From Luidia sarsii (Eukaryota > Echinodermata > Asteroidea > Paxillosida > Luidiidae): DNA of 64,000 bases. The DNA is taken from NCBI GenBank assembly GCA_949987565.1, contig OX465103.1, positions 6,398,989 through 6,462,988 of the forward strand. The letters are read 5' to 3'. The stretch's first letter is position 1. Each line of letters starts with the position of its first letter. Both the position numbers and the translations under genes were made by a program. The notes beneath the pieces were generated by a model. It was not told the origin of the DNA and did no database searches. It worked only from the letters and a program-made list of their open reading frames with translations. Below are positions 9,951 through 20,950 of the stretch, in pieces.

Positions 9951-11541
9951 TCAGGGCATCTGCTGTCCAGGCTAGAGGATGAGCGTGCCGGGAACAGAAG
10001 GTTGGAAGTTGGTTGTTCAGGTGTGAGGCAAACAAGTCTATGTGAGGTGTGTCCAGAAGATTGAATACCTGTTTCACCGTGGCACGATGAAGGGACCACT
10101 CGGTGGGGACAGCTCGACCCCGTGAAAGGGCATCCGCAATGACATTCTCTTTTCCCGCTACATGAACAGCTCGAAGAGAAATCTGATGAGAGATGCACCA
10201 GGTGAGGAGACTCCAAGTCTGCATGCATAGAGAGGGGGAGTGTGTGCCCCCTTGACGATTCAGGTATGACACCACTGTGGAGTTGTCCGATTTTATCAGT
10301 AATAGATGACCTTCTACTCTTGATGTAAAGGCATGGAGGGCCTTCTGTACTGCTAGGAGTTCTAGCATGTTGATGTGGAGGTGCTGTTCTGTAGGGGACC
10401 AGGTTCCTGCTACAGATAGGTCTCCCAGGTGGGCACCCCATCCAAGTTGTGATGCATCCGTGGTCAAGGTTGCTGTAGGCTGGGGGCGCGGGAACGTTGT
10501 GCCGCTGGCCAGGTTCTGCCGCTCCAGCCACCATCTCAAGTGAGATCGAATTAGGGGATTCACAGGGACTAATGTCGAAATGTGATGTAACCGAGGGCGG
10601 AAGTGGTACAGTAGATGGAGTTGAAGAGGACGCATCTGCATTCTGCACCATGGCACGATGTCCACCATACTTGCCATAAACCCAAGAAGACGTAACCAGG
10701 CCCTGGCTGGTAGTGCTGTAGTGGAGAGGAAGAGGTGGATGCATTCTTCTAGGGCTATACAGCGATCCACAGACGGAACCGCTCTGCCTGACACCATGTT
10801 GAGGGATGCTCCCAGGAAGGTAGTGTTCTGAGAAGGAACCAGACTGGATTTCTCGATGTTGATAATGAAACCCAACTCCTGTGTGAGGTGGATGGCTTTT
10901 GCTAAGTCCTGGAGGGTGGCTAAGTAAGATGGTCCGACCAGCAGCCAATCGTCCAGATAGACATAGAGATGTACTTGTTGACGACGGAGGGCTGCTGCTA
11001 GCACCTTGGTGATCCTTGTGAAGACCCGGGGTGCAGTAGACAGGCCGAAGGGAAGACATCGAAATTGGTAGGTTGTATTTCGATATCTGAATTGAAGAAA
11101 TCTCTGGTGGTCTAAGTGGATAGGGATATGGAGGTAAGCATCCTTTAGGTCCAGGGATGCAGCCCACCAACCCTAGGGAAGAGACTGGAGGACTGTAGCT
11201 AAGGTCTCCATCCGAAACCGTCTGGGGCGGATGAAGGCATTTAGAGGGCGAAGGTTGATAATGGGTCGCCATTCGCCGGACTTCTTCGGAGCTAGGAAGA
11301 CGGTCGATGTGAACCCCCGTGTTGCCTGAAGAGGGGCAGGGATAATAGCTCTCTTCTGTAGCAAGGAATCTATTTCTCTTTCGAGACAAAGTCTCTTGTC
11401 GGGGTCGGCCGGTACTGGGGTAGGGTGACTTGGAAAAATGGTTGGAGGTGGGCTCGTAAATTCGAGGAGGTAACCTGACGATATGGTCTGAAGCACCCAT
11501 GAGTCTGTTGTAATTCTGGACCAGTTGTGGGCAAAACCCAT
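9796..11541 (-). pseudogene. DIRS reverse transcriptase-RNase H frame with one amber stop
   Basis: This frame encodes the polymerase that copies the element RNA. In order it shows an RT N-terminal region (FLAPKKSGEWRPIINLRPLN, near 11230-11310), the catalytic YLDD (about 10945-10962), the RNase H start with DASQLGWGAHL (near 10430-10470), the SDNST block (about 10280-10300) and the RNase H C-terminus with HVAGKENVIADALSRG (about 10115-10165). It is continuous except for one TAG at 11173-11175, just before the SLDLKDAYLH block that carries the first catalytic aspartate. The part before the stop is 122 codons. I infer a point-mutated copy, though stop read-through cannot be excluded from sequence alone. 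It overlaps the recombinase frame at its end. Confidence 0.92.
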
Positions 11542-11687
11542 AAGACGTCCCCCTACCGGTCCTGAGGTGGAGGGAGGAATGACGAGCCTGTTTGTGACGT
11601 CATTGTCTCTTAGTCCCTCGAGTCCCCAAACCCCGGGTCGGGCGATTGAAGCTGGGGGAGGCTGAGGAATGGGGGCGTTGATAGGCC

Positions 11688-13259
11688 CTAGCCGTCGTGG
11701 TGAGGCTGGTTTGGGTAGGAACGGCGAAAATTAGTCCGATTGTTTCCGCTGTCTTTCCGAGGCACATGAGTGGGTGGCACGGTGGGTCTGCTTGTTGGAC
11801 GCCGGTGCAGATTTATCTTTTCCTCCGTCTTCAAACGCCTTGCCTCTTGAAGCAAGACCTCCTCAAACTTGGAGTCGAAAAGATCCTCGCCAATGAGAGG
11901 AAGTTCTTCCATGCGCTCTCTTGAGCCTTGTGACGGCCAATAAAGCTGGTCCATGATTAGTGACCGACGTAGTGAAGATGAGATAGCTGAGGTAGTGGCA
12001 AAGGCCCGCAAGCAAGATCCGAGACAGTCATCAAGGAACTTGAACATCACAGGGAGGAGATCAGGGTCAACTGTACCTGGATCCTCGGAACTCCTAGCTA
12101 GAGCGTCGGATAACAAAATGGAGGTATTGCAGACTTGAGCTCCATGGCGTGAATGGCGGTCTAATCGCTCAAGTGCTGAGTTCAAGTCCTTAGTACGCAT
12201 ATCGGGAAAAATGCTCTTCTTCGAGGGTTTTCCTGAACGTAGTTTGTCCTTTACTACAGAAGAAATGGATGGAACAGTGAAGAACTTTTCATAGTCCTCT
12301 GTACAGGATCTAAATAGAGAAGATTCCTGTGTCGGTATTTGCAGTCGCCTCTTCTTTTGAACGCGTGTGAAAGCGTCTTCAATGATGTCAGAACAAAAGG
12401 CGTCCACTGGAGTAGTAAGTTTGGGTGGAGGAGGGGTTCTAGCTGATTCTCGTCGGAAGGATGCACGAGAGGGTTCCTCACAAGAAGGGAGTGGAAGTTG
12501 TAATAATCTGCTCATTTCAGGTATGACTAACTTCCCTCGGTGAACCATAGACATATTCACTCGTTCGGTAAAGTCCTGGTCGGAGTCGTCAGAACTATGT
12601 GAAAAAGACTCTGATCGCGTCTCCGGGGCATGAAGTGGTGACCGTGAACGAGGACGAGAACCGTACGCGTCCGGGGAAGGTCGGTAAAAATCCTCGTGAT
12701 ACGCAAACTCTCTCGGAGGGGCCATGTGAATGGAACGTGGATCCATTGTCATTGGATAAGTCGAGTCGACATTCCTTGGATTGTGGTGAAAATACGGCCA
12801 AGAGGGAGCTTGAGAAAATGATGAAGGGTGTGTCGGGTAGCCCCTGAACTCGTTCGAAGAACGTGGGATTGAAGGATGTTGCTCCAAAGGTGTGGAAATC
12901 GGGCGATCGTAGCTGGAGACGACTGTATTTCCAGACGCACCGCTGGTGTTGCTGGCGCTGGACAGCGAGCTAGAAACCACTGGCGGTGTGTTAGCGAGGC
13001 GATCCTGCCATGCCGTAAAGTCCTTCCAATCCATGGCGGACCAGCCGGAACAAATTCCACAAGTGTTCTCTCGGGTGCAGAGCCGACATTTCTGGCAGGT
13101 AGAGTGGACATCGAAGTCGAAGGGCGACGATTGACCACCGCAAGATCTGCAGTTGGTTCTCCTAAAGGACCCTTTAGTATAGCGGGAGTGTCGGAAATAC
13201 AGGTCCGACTGCTTGGTCCAGTGTATCGCAAGGGGAGCAATACAAAAAGACGTGTGCAC
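11688..13259 (-). CDS. DIRS ORF1 (gag-like protein)
   Basis: ORF1 is 523 codons and is the probable nucleocapsid-like protein of the element. The N-terminus holds a zinc-finger-like cysteine cluster (C37, C40, C55, C58, C61, C67, C70, counted from the first codon after the upstream stop) around SPFDFDVHSTCQKCRLC. The middle is Ser/Pro-rich and low in order. The C-terminal third is helical and contains LLPVMFKFLDDCLGSCLRAF, in the region where DIRS gag proteins resemble the LAP2-alpha C-terminal domain; that resemblance is from memory and needs a profile search. The frame opens directly after a TGA and has no in-frame ATG before residue 76 (13032-13034), which lies after the cysteine cluster. 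Either a non-AUG start, a lost ATG or a frameshift near 13260 must be assumed. Confidence 0.82.
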   Translation of the reverse strand: MHTSFCIAPLAIHWTKQSDLYFRHSRYTKGSFRRTNCRSCGGQSSPFDFDVHSTCQKCRLCTRENTCGICSGWSAMDWKDFTAWQDRLANTPPVVSSSLSSASNTSGASGNTVVSSYDRPISTPLEQHPSIPRSSNEFRGYPTHPSSFSQAPSWPYFHHNPRNVDSTYPMTMDPRSIHMAPPREFAYHEDFYRPSPDAYGSRPRSRSPLHAPETRSESFSHSSDDSDQDFTERVNMSMVHRGKLVIPEMSRLLQLPLPSCEEPSRASFRRESARTPPPPKLTTPVDAFCSDIIEDAFTRVQKKRRLQIPTQESSLFRSCTEDYEKFFTVPSISSVVKDKLRSGKPSKKSIFPDMRTKDLNSALERLDRHSRHGAQVCNTSILLSDALARSSEDPGTVDPDLLPVMFKFLDDCLGSCLRAFATTSAISSSLRRSLIMDQLYWPSQGSRERMEELPLIGEDLFDSKFEEVLLQEARRLKTEEKINLHRRPTSRPTVPPTHVPRKDSGNNRTNFRRSYPNQPHHDG

Positions 13260-13273
13260 ACATCAGCGCGCTG

Positions 13274-13423
13274 AAAAAAGAAGGACGTTCCACATGGGCT
13301 TTTGAGGGTCGTGCAGTGTATATGGGTGACTGCGTCTTTTGTTTACTTCAGCGGGAAGCTTGCGCATGCGCATTGGAAATGCATTTGTAGGTATCGGAGG
13401 TGATGTATTTTCTGTTATGGAAT
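13274..13423 (-). repeat. DIRS 5' inverted terminal repeat
   Basis: The 150-bp outer end of the element, starting ATTCCATAACAGAAAATACA on the minus strand. It is the inverted counterpart of 8115-8262, and its outer 44 bases are also present, inverted, at 8363-8406. ORF1 begins immediately inside it. Confidence 0.92.
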
Positions 13424-13830
13424 TAGATGTACAGACTATGTACACAAATGTACATGTACACTGTAGGTGCCATTGACTATGACTGTGGCTTTGTACATGT
13501 ATACTGTACATGTGGGTGTGTGAAGCAAGGGGTACTGGCTGCCTATCAAATGTAAACAATCTGTTGTGGACAGATTTACGTGTACACAATGTACTGTAAA
13601 TGTACCTGTACATGTACAAGTACATCTATGCATCTACATGTGTACATGTACAGTACTGTACATGTACATGCACATGTACTGATGTACTTAGTCTTCTACA
13701 TGGACATACGGTACATTGCACATGTATACAATATACATGTACCGGGTACATGTACATGTACATTACATGTACATGTACATGTACCGGTATATTAATAGAC
13801 TACAGTACACATGTACACGTACATTTATTA
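13424..13830. repeat. TGTACA hexamer-rich region
   Basis: Interrupted TGTACA/ACATGT runs directly abutting the DIRS end. The element therefore inserted beside or into hexamer-rich DNA. Open frames here are repeat artefacts. Confidence 0.85.
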
Positions 13831-14720
13831 CACATCTACAAAAACAGACTCTTGATCGATTTCAAGGGGGCTTTGATAATCCTCCATAATAGCAGACATA
13901 TTGTTTGGCATGCGTTATGACAAGCCATAATGCGACTGCAATCTGTAGCCCCTCTAGGATGCTGGCTACAGTTGATCACCAGCGCAGTGCACCCGTACAG
14001 TGGGTGCAGATGTCAATTCAGCTATGCAGGAATCCCAAATTAAATCAGGATTAATGTAGTTAAGACACCCTCCTCCTCCAGGGGACTGAGTGGAATACAG
14101 TCTGTGCTCTGCCTGGCTAGGACACTGCACTCAGTAATGCGCTAAGCGCACAAACAAATCCTGGCAAGACTACATGTACATGTACAGTACATTGAATGGA
14201 ACCAGTCCTACGGTGTTTCTATATTACTGGCTGCATATCCTGTTACTACATGTACATGTACATGTACATGTATTTCACACCAACCAAGACTTTGGCGTGG
14301 GCAGTAGGGTTTAATAGAAATTTACATGTACAGTACATGATGTATGTAACTGAACTACAGTAGTTATTGCATAAAATTTACATTTTCACATACATGTAGT
14401 ACAACGTGTACATGTATTTTATACACATGTACACTGTACAGGTACAGTGTACATACATGTATGTGCATACATGTGTATACATGTACATGTACAGTGTGTA
14501 CATGTCCAACAAAGTACAATGTACATGTACATGTACACTGTACTGATGTATTGTACATGTACACTGTACATGAAATGTTATGATTACTTATCGTCCATTG
14601 TACACATACATGTACAATAACTGGTATTATACAAGAAGCTGTGCATGTTATCAATTCATACATGTACACATTACCATACATGTACACATGTACAGTGTAC
14701 ATGTACAGTAAATGTTATGT
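13831..14720. repeat. Unique sequence followed by TGTACA-rich region
   Basis: Positions 13831-14160 are mostly unique with no gene seen. From about 14170, and densely from 14390 to 14710, TGTACA units dominate. Confidence 0.7.
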
Positions 14721-16180
14721 AAATGTACCCTGTGCACATCACCAATTGTGAAAAGAGAAGATTATTTAGATCTGATCCTACATGTACATGTAGCATTGAG
14801 TTCTGCTGACACATTATGTTGCACTTTCTCAATGCAATTCAAAATTGTAATGTCAGATGAGTTTGTACAACATGTATCTTGATGAAATCGATGACATTCG
14901 GCCCTTTTTTTCTCCAGTTCAGTACATGTACATGTACATGTACATGTACTTATCCCATCTAAAAAAAATTTTTTAAGATTTGCATAAATTCAGCCCTACT
15001 TTTCCTCCAGTTCCTCCAGTTCAGTACATGTATTTATCCCATTTTTAAGATTTGCACAGTGGTCATTTAAGTCAAAAGCAAGCAGTTTGCATTAGTGCCG
15101 GTACATTACATTTGTGCATTGCTTCAAGTTCGTACTTCCTTAGATATATAAAGACTTTGATACAAAAAACATATCAACTTTGCTTGATGAGATTAGTTTG
15201 CAGTGTGCACAACTGCACGATGCGCCGGCACTTGCAGCGGACATATGAGAGACGTACATGTGACTGTGAGTGTTGATAATTGATGGCCCACATGTGCCAG
15301 TGGCACAGCCCGGCATGGCTGGAATGGGTCCTTCGTCTTCCCACGTCGCATGCCATTCATAGTGGCAAACCGTGATTGGCCCATCCCCTTTAGATTGCCC
15401 CCAACACGATTGGCAGACAGTCCAGAGCCAGGAAGAGGTCCCAAGCTACATGTAGGGGGCCAATTTGAACTTTGGGTTGCCAAGGTGACAACCCTATGAA
15501 TCAAGACATTCTGTGCTTCATTATTTTCCATCCAGCATCTTGGACCTCCCACCAAAATTTAAAAAAAAAAGGGGGGGGATTTCATAGAGCCGCTTACAAA
15601 AAAACAACACTCAAAATTGTTTTTTTTAAAGCACAAAATGTCATGATCCACGGGATCACCTTGCCAACCCAATCTTCACCTTTGCTTCATCTGCTTGATC
15701 TGGCGAAGTTTGACCAAAAGACCTTTACGTCATTTTCTGCAAAGAACATCACAGTGCTTTGTCTATAGATGCCCTCGACATCAACATGAGGAGGAATTAA
15801 TGTAGTACATGTGTACATGTACAGTAGCAAAAAGCAACAGCAAAAAAAGCCAATTCCAGCCATTCTTCATGTACCGGTACACTGTACAGTAAAATGAACT
15901 GATTATACACACTGTATTAGAAGTAGAACACTTTGACAGTCCCTGGTATTAAGAATTTGCAAGAGGTTTTTGATGTTAAGAAGAATAGAGTGACTGGGTG
16001 TGATTTAAGAAAAATCTGAAGAAAAAACCTTGAAAGTTCTAGGAACCCCTTTAATCGTCAGTTGCCTGGCACAGCCTAGAGATGAAAAAAAATAACAATA
16101 CAATTTTTTTTATCAAATTTGTGCCGAAACTAAAAACAAAATTAAAGATGCTGCATTGCAGGCAAGGACCAAAGGGGATA
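14721..16180. other. No gene seen
   Basis: Mostly unique intronic sequence. A short phrase near 14907 (TTCTCCAGTTCAGTACATGT) recurs in similar form near 15005. A 120-codon minus frame at 15193-15555 and a 98-codon plus frame at 15472-15768 have no family motif and no convincing splice sites. Confidence 0.4.
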
Positions 16181-16426
16181 GAGGAGGAGGAGGAGGAGGA
16201 GGAGGAGGAGGAGGAGGAGGAGGAGGAGGAGGAGGAGGAGGAGGAGGAGGAGGAGGAGGAGGAGGAGTAGGAGGAGGAGGAGGAGGAGGAGGAGGAGGAG
16301 GAGGGGGAGGAAGAGGAGGAGGAGGAAGAGGAGGAGGAGGAGGAGGAGGAGGAGGAGGAGGAGGAGGAGGAGGCAGAGGAGGAGGAGGAGGAGGAGGAGG
16401 AGGAGTAGGAGGAGGAGGAGGAGGAG

Positions 16427-16458
<32 letters not shown>

Positions 16459-16927
16459 GGAGGAGGAGGAGGAGGAGGAGGAGGAGGAGGAGGAGGAGGA
16501 GGAGGAGGAGGCGGAGGAGGAGGAGGAGGAGGAGGAGGAGGAGGAGTAGGAGGAGGAGGAGGAGGAGGAGGAAGAGGAGGAGGAGGAGGAGGAGGAGGAG
16601 GAGGAGGAGGAGGAGGAGGAGGAGGAGGAAGAGGAGGAGGAGGCGGAGGAGGAGGCGGAGGACGCGGAGGAGGCGGAGGAGGAGGAGGAGGGGGAGGCAG
16701 AGGCGGAGGCGGAGGAGGAGGAGGAGGAGGAGGAGGAGGAGGAAGAGGAGGAGGCGGAGGAGGAGGCGGAGGAGGCAGAGGAGTAGGAGTAGGAGGAGGA
16801 GGCAGAGGACGAGGAGGAGGCAGAGGAGGAGGAGGAGGAGGAGTAGGAGGATGAGGAGGAGGAGGAGGAGGAGGAGGCAGAGGACGAGGAGGAGGCAGAG
16901 GAGGAGGAGGAAGAGGAGGAGGAGGAG

Positions 16928-16962
<35 letters not shown>

Positions 16963-17020
16963 GGGGGAGGAGGAGGAGGAGGAGGAGGAGGTGGAGGAGG
17001 AGGTGGAGGAGGAGGAGGAC
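16181..17020. repeat. (GGA)n microsatellite, about 840 bp
   Basis: A very long GGA repeat with scattered GGC, GTA and AGA interruptions, purines on the plus strand. The Ser-rich minus frame of 343 codons and the Gly/Arg/Glu plus frames here are artefacts. It is the longest trinucleotide array in the window. Confidence 0.97.
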
Positions 17021-17360
17021 ATGTATCCTACAGGATAAGTCAAATGGCCACTACTGAGCATGGTGAACTTTACGGGAGCCATATTGATTTCATTTACTCT
17101 TTCTCAAAATAACCTTGGAAGCGAAAACACACTCATGTGCACGTACAAATGTACTCAGTCACAATCCTACTCACCCACTTTTTTTTACCCGCTCCTTTTT
17201 TGTGTGTGCGCGCATCAGGGTTTGAACATGAACATAAAAATTAGCAGGAAGGAAACAGAAATTTCTTTTCTGGCCCTTGATCAAAGGGATGGGTGGGGTG
17301 ATAGAAAAAGAGTGCTTTGCCAAGTTTGCAAGTTTGAATGTTTCTCAGGCCTAATGCACA
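17021..17360. other. No gene seen
   Basis: Unique sequence after the GGA array. A 152-codon plus frame starting at 17060 lacks family motifs and runs into hexamer repeats, so it is not accepted as a gene. Confidence 0.4.
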
Positions 17361-17810
17361 TACCGGTATGTATTATGTACATGTACAAGAACTGTGCCTA
17401 CAAATGTGTACTGGTATCGTACACAATGTACAGTACCGGTAGCATACGTGTCATGTTATGTACTGTACAGCATTACACTCATAATTTACACCACGATAAA
17501 ACCCATGTGAAATTGTGAATACAGTCTGCAGTACAGTACATGTGTACAAACAATATATGTGTACATGTACATTTTTGTACACGTACATGTACATGTATGT
17601 ATCCATAACCAAAGTGTGAGAAGGGCCTTGTGTAGTCAATACACATACCGGTACATGTGCCGGTACATTGTACGTGTACAAACTACAAAGGTATATGTAC
17701 ATGTACTGTACACATGTACATGTACTGGTACATGTACATGTATGTCTACTGTGCAGATGTGCTTATAGACATACATGTACATGTACATGTACAAATTGTA
17801 TACTATCCTC
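17361..17810. repeat. TGTACA hexamer-rich region
   Basis: TGTACA/ACATGT units with ACCGGTAC variants, ending at the left border of the transposon copy at 17811. Confidence 0.85.
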
Positions 17811-18825
17811 CAGTTACCGGTTTTCGATGATATAAGGCCTTTTCTTCAAGCTGACCAATGTGAACAAAATTATCACACTAAAAGAGGTCTCAGTCACTTT
17901 TTCCACACCACTGACTGTTAGAATAATCATGGAGAAGGTTGATTAAGCCTGTCAATTCCGTAAGATTACCCGGTTTTGTTGATGTCCACGGCGCACCGCG
18001 CAGTAAGCATCGTGACCTATTTTCGACGGTGGTGTTTAGTAAGATGTCCCAGTGCAGCCGCACGCAAGTAAAATCTTAAAGTAACTCAAATGCTGTGTGG
18101 CACTGTAAAATTCTTCCTTGTATGTTTTTTTTTTCATCTTTCATTTTTTTTTTTCCGACACTGCTTCTAACTAAACACTTTCCTCAAAACATTCATAATT
18201 GTTTAAAACTTATTGGTCTGTTTGATGTCTTCTTCTGTGACGTTTAAAAAAACTCCACAATCCTCTTTCTCACTGCTTCTTCAGTTATGACCTTTCCCAA
18301 TGTCACTCAAGAGACACATTTCCTCCTTCTTGGTACTTTCTCTAGCTGCCCTTTTATTTTTTTCATTTTTTTATAAAAGCCTATTAGGCCATGTAACTTT
18401 ATGTCTTTAAATAATAATAATTATTTTTTTTAATTATATAAGCGAGACGCCCTTTAGGAGCCTCCAGAGTTTTTACCCAGAACGGACTGCCTCAAGTTGC
18501 GTGACATATATTTTTTCTACGTATGTTGCGGTTAGTTATGGTACACTCAGATTTTTTTTTAGGACTGGTCAACAATAAAGAAAACTTGAGCTTCGAAGCA
18601 ACTGCCAATTTTGTACCTAGGAAAATAGACCCCAAAAGAGCAACTTTTTGAAACACACGAGTTTGGCCTACCGGAAGAGCCTTAACTTTCCACATTTTTG
18701 GTGACGGACAAGAGCAGAAAACAAACCGGAAGATACGAAGTCTGAGATCGTTATACGGAGTTGTTTTCATCGTGCGATGTGAGTTAGAAGGCTAAGCGTC
18801 GAAAACGCGTACCATCGAAAACTGG
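17811..18825 (-). mobile_element. Non-autonomous DNA transposon, copy A
   Basis: This segment is homologous to 49605-50975 in reverse orientation. Its ends are inverted and share the core GTTTTCGAYGRTA. Matching internal blocks include GACATTGGGAAAGGTCA, GATTGTGGAGTTTTTT, ACGATCTCAGACTT-like sequence and GGACATCAACAAAACC, all in the same order on opposite strands. Copy A lacks roughly 430 bp that copy B has (50125-50556) and carries an extra AT-rich insert of about 60 bp near 18355-18420. No transposase frame is visible. Its type is not assigned; a target duplication could not be made out. Confidence 0.8.
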
Positions 18826-18829
18826 GGTT

Positions 18830-19300
18830 CCCACGATACATGTACATGTACAGTAATGTTTTCAAAACATAATAATTTGGCTAATGAAAGTCATTTGCCA
18901 CCGTGAGTCACCACAACAAACCTCTTGAAACAGGGTGGACCAATTGCTACACAAACAAAGCATGTGCACTCTTGTACTGGTACATGTATACACTGTACAT
19001 GTACACATGTACATGTACACATGTACATGTACACATGTACATGTAGTTGTAGCACTACATGTACAGTGTACACGTACTGTACATTTTTGTACATGTACAC
19101 ACATGTACATGTACATAATGCACATGTATATCGTGTAAGTTCAGTTGTAACATACATGTACATGTAGTCTACAATTAATGTACATCTACTGTACATTGTA
19201 CACTACATTACATGTACATGTACACACACAAATGTATTTCCTGAACAGTGCTGTATCATACATGTACATGTACAGTTTTGTACATTACATTGTACATTCC
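18830..19300. repeat. TGTACA hexamer-rich region
   Basis: Dense TGTACA units immediately right of transposon copy A, including ACATGTACAC tandem runs at 18990-19045. Frames on both strands follow the six-base period. Confidence 0.85.
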
Positions 19301-20000
19301 ACGTTAACACACAGTTGAACTCGACTGTCGCATTTTGAAAATTTCAAAATGTATGCTTTCATTAGCAAAGTACTGAAAACGCAGGGAAAAAAAACTTGCA
19401 AAAAAAATCCAACATACCGCACTCTCTGCTCAAACCACTCCGCCCCCCCCCAAAAAAAAGGTGTCATTGTGTTTGTATGAGAACCTTACACATGTACAGT
19501 GTACGTGTACATACTGTACACGGAGCAGGAGAAAAAATGGTTAGCCTATGGTACATGTACATGTAATTCTTGCAGGGATCTCTTAAAGATTACTGTAGTC
19601 TGTAGAGGCAGGCAACGACAACGTACATGTAACATGGTGGAGCACAGTTTCAAGTGGGTTTGTGGCAAAAGTGTACAGTGTAAGCCTCACAGGGACACTC
19701 CAATAGAGATGCAGCCTTCTCAAGTTAGACCCTCATAATGGGCAAGGGTGTACATGTGTACATGTACTGGACAGTCACCGGGATGCACAAGGAACGAACG
19801 TGCGGCGCATTGGCATGCACTCATACAGAGTCTACATGTACCTCTGGGCCAGTGTTTTTTATTTTTTTGAGGCCTGCGTTCATTTCTACGACGCTGACAC
19901 TAGTATATGTACAGTATGTATGTTTGCTCACAGCGACTCTAAGATAACACAAAGGGAGGGAACGCCATGTTGCGCACATGACGGTACAATGGGCACACAG
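19301..20000. other. No gene seen
   Basis: Mixed unique sequence with a C-run/A-run at about 19441-19458 and short TGTACA clusters near 19490-19560. No supportable exon. Confidence 0.4.
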
Positions 20001-20008
20001 CACACGAT

Positions 20009-20247
20009 GGGGGGGGGGGGGGGGAGAAACGTGTACATGAATGGGCAGACTAGACACAAGGTTTTGAAAGGGCGTGCACATGCTGTGGTCATAATAATAT
20101 ATGCATCCAACTCCTCACCGTTCACTTTCTGCGGGGGGGGGGGGGGGGGGCATGTCTGCAGCAGCTCGAGGTGGGCAAGGAGTCGACATGCATGAAATTG
20201 GCCGGGGGGGGGGGGGGGGTAGCAGAAATGGGGCGGGGGGGGGGGGG
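20009..20247 (+). repeat. Cluster of four poly-G tracts
   Basis: Uninterrupted G runs lie at 20009-20024, 20133-20150, 20204-20219 and 20235-20247, i.e. 13-18 G each within 240 bp, all on the same strand. Such runs can form G-quadruplexes, which is inference. They also create the artificial Gly-rich and Pro-rich frames here. Confidence 0.95.
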
Positions 20248-20459
20248 TGTGTGATGTGCGGCAATGCCCTGTACACTTTGCCTCTCAGTCCTGCACTTTT
20301 CCTAGCAGTTAGATACATGTACATGCATGCATGCACGTAGCTACTGTACGTACGCAGAACTAAAAACCAATCTGAATGCGTGCATCGCATTTAAGCTGTG
20401 TACTTTTTTCCGAGTGGCATTGTGCATTACAGTCTTCATGGCCTACTTTGAAAAGGTCA

Positions 20460-20950
20460 CTCCTTGCACAACACATGTGTACATGTACATGTTAGTATGC
20501 ACATGTACAGGGTATGTAAAATGTACCGTACCGGTACATGTTCATGTACTTTACCGGTATATATATACATGTACATGTACATGTACATGTACTGTTTACA
20601 TGTACAGTTGTACAGGTACACACTGTACATGTACTGTAACTGTACTGTACATCTACCGTGCATGTACATACATACATGTACTACATGTCCGTACATGTAC
20701 ATGTACCCGTGCATACCGTAACTTCTGTATACAAACTGCACTCACAGAAATATCAACAATGTTTTAATACTGTACACTGTGCCACTTACATGTACATGTA
20801 CATGTACATGTACAATACAGGCTGCCTGCCCAAATCATACACTGTACTGTATGAGCGGTATTATTAGTGCATTACGGGTCATCCCATGTACATTTTGTAC
20901 ACTGTACATGTACACGTAGTACATGTACTGTAAGTGGGTTACATTTTTTT
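20460..20950. repeat. TGTACA hexamer-rich region
   Basis: TGTACA/ACATGT and CCGGTA units, with a pure run at about 20566-20592. No coding content. Confidence 0.85.

Larger units (their letters stand above)
8089..13423 (-). mobile_element. DIRS-type tyrosine-recombinase retrotransposon, nearly complete
   Basis: This 5.3-kb element sits in plexin intron 3 and reads on the minus strand. Its parts, in element order, are: 5' inverted terminal repeat (13274-13423), ORF1/gag (11688-13259), reverse transcriptase-RNase H (9796-11541), tyrosine recombinase (ending at 8549), internal complementary region (8306-8406) and 3' inverted terminal repeat (8115-8262) with a 26-bp outer extension (8089-8114). 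This is the layout known for DIRS1-like elements, which replicate through a circular intermediate and integrate by a recombinase without target duplication; I see no target duplication. The reverse transcriptase frame contains one stop and ORF1 lacks an early ATG, so this copy is probably inactive but young, since the paired repeats are almost identical. Confidence 0.93.

Noticed and set aside
9950..11500. N-terminal half of the 983-codon frame over the DIRS element
   Set aside because: Out-of-frame shadow of the reverse transcriptase; only the part from about 9950 to 8549 encodes the recombinase.
15193..15768. 120- and 98-codon frames on opposite strands
   Set aside because: No family motif, splice borders or codon pattern.
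16051..17082. 343-codon serine-rich minus frame and poly-Gly plus frame
   Set aside because: Both come from the GGA array; no start context or domain.
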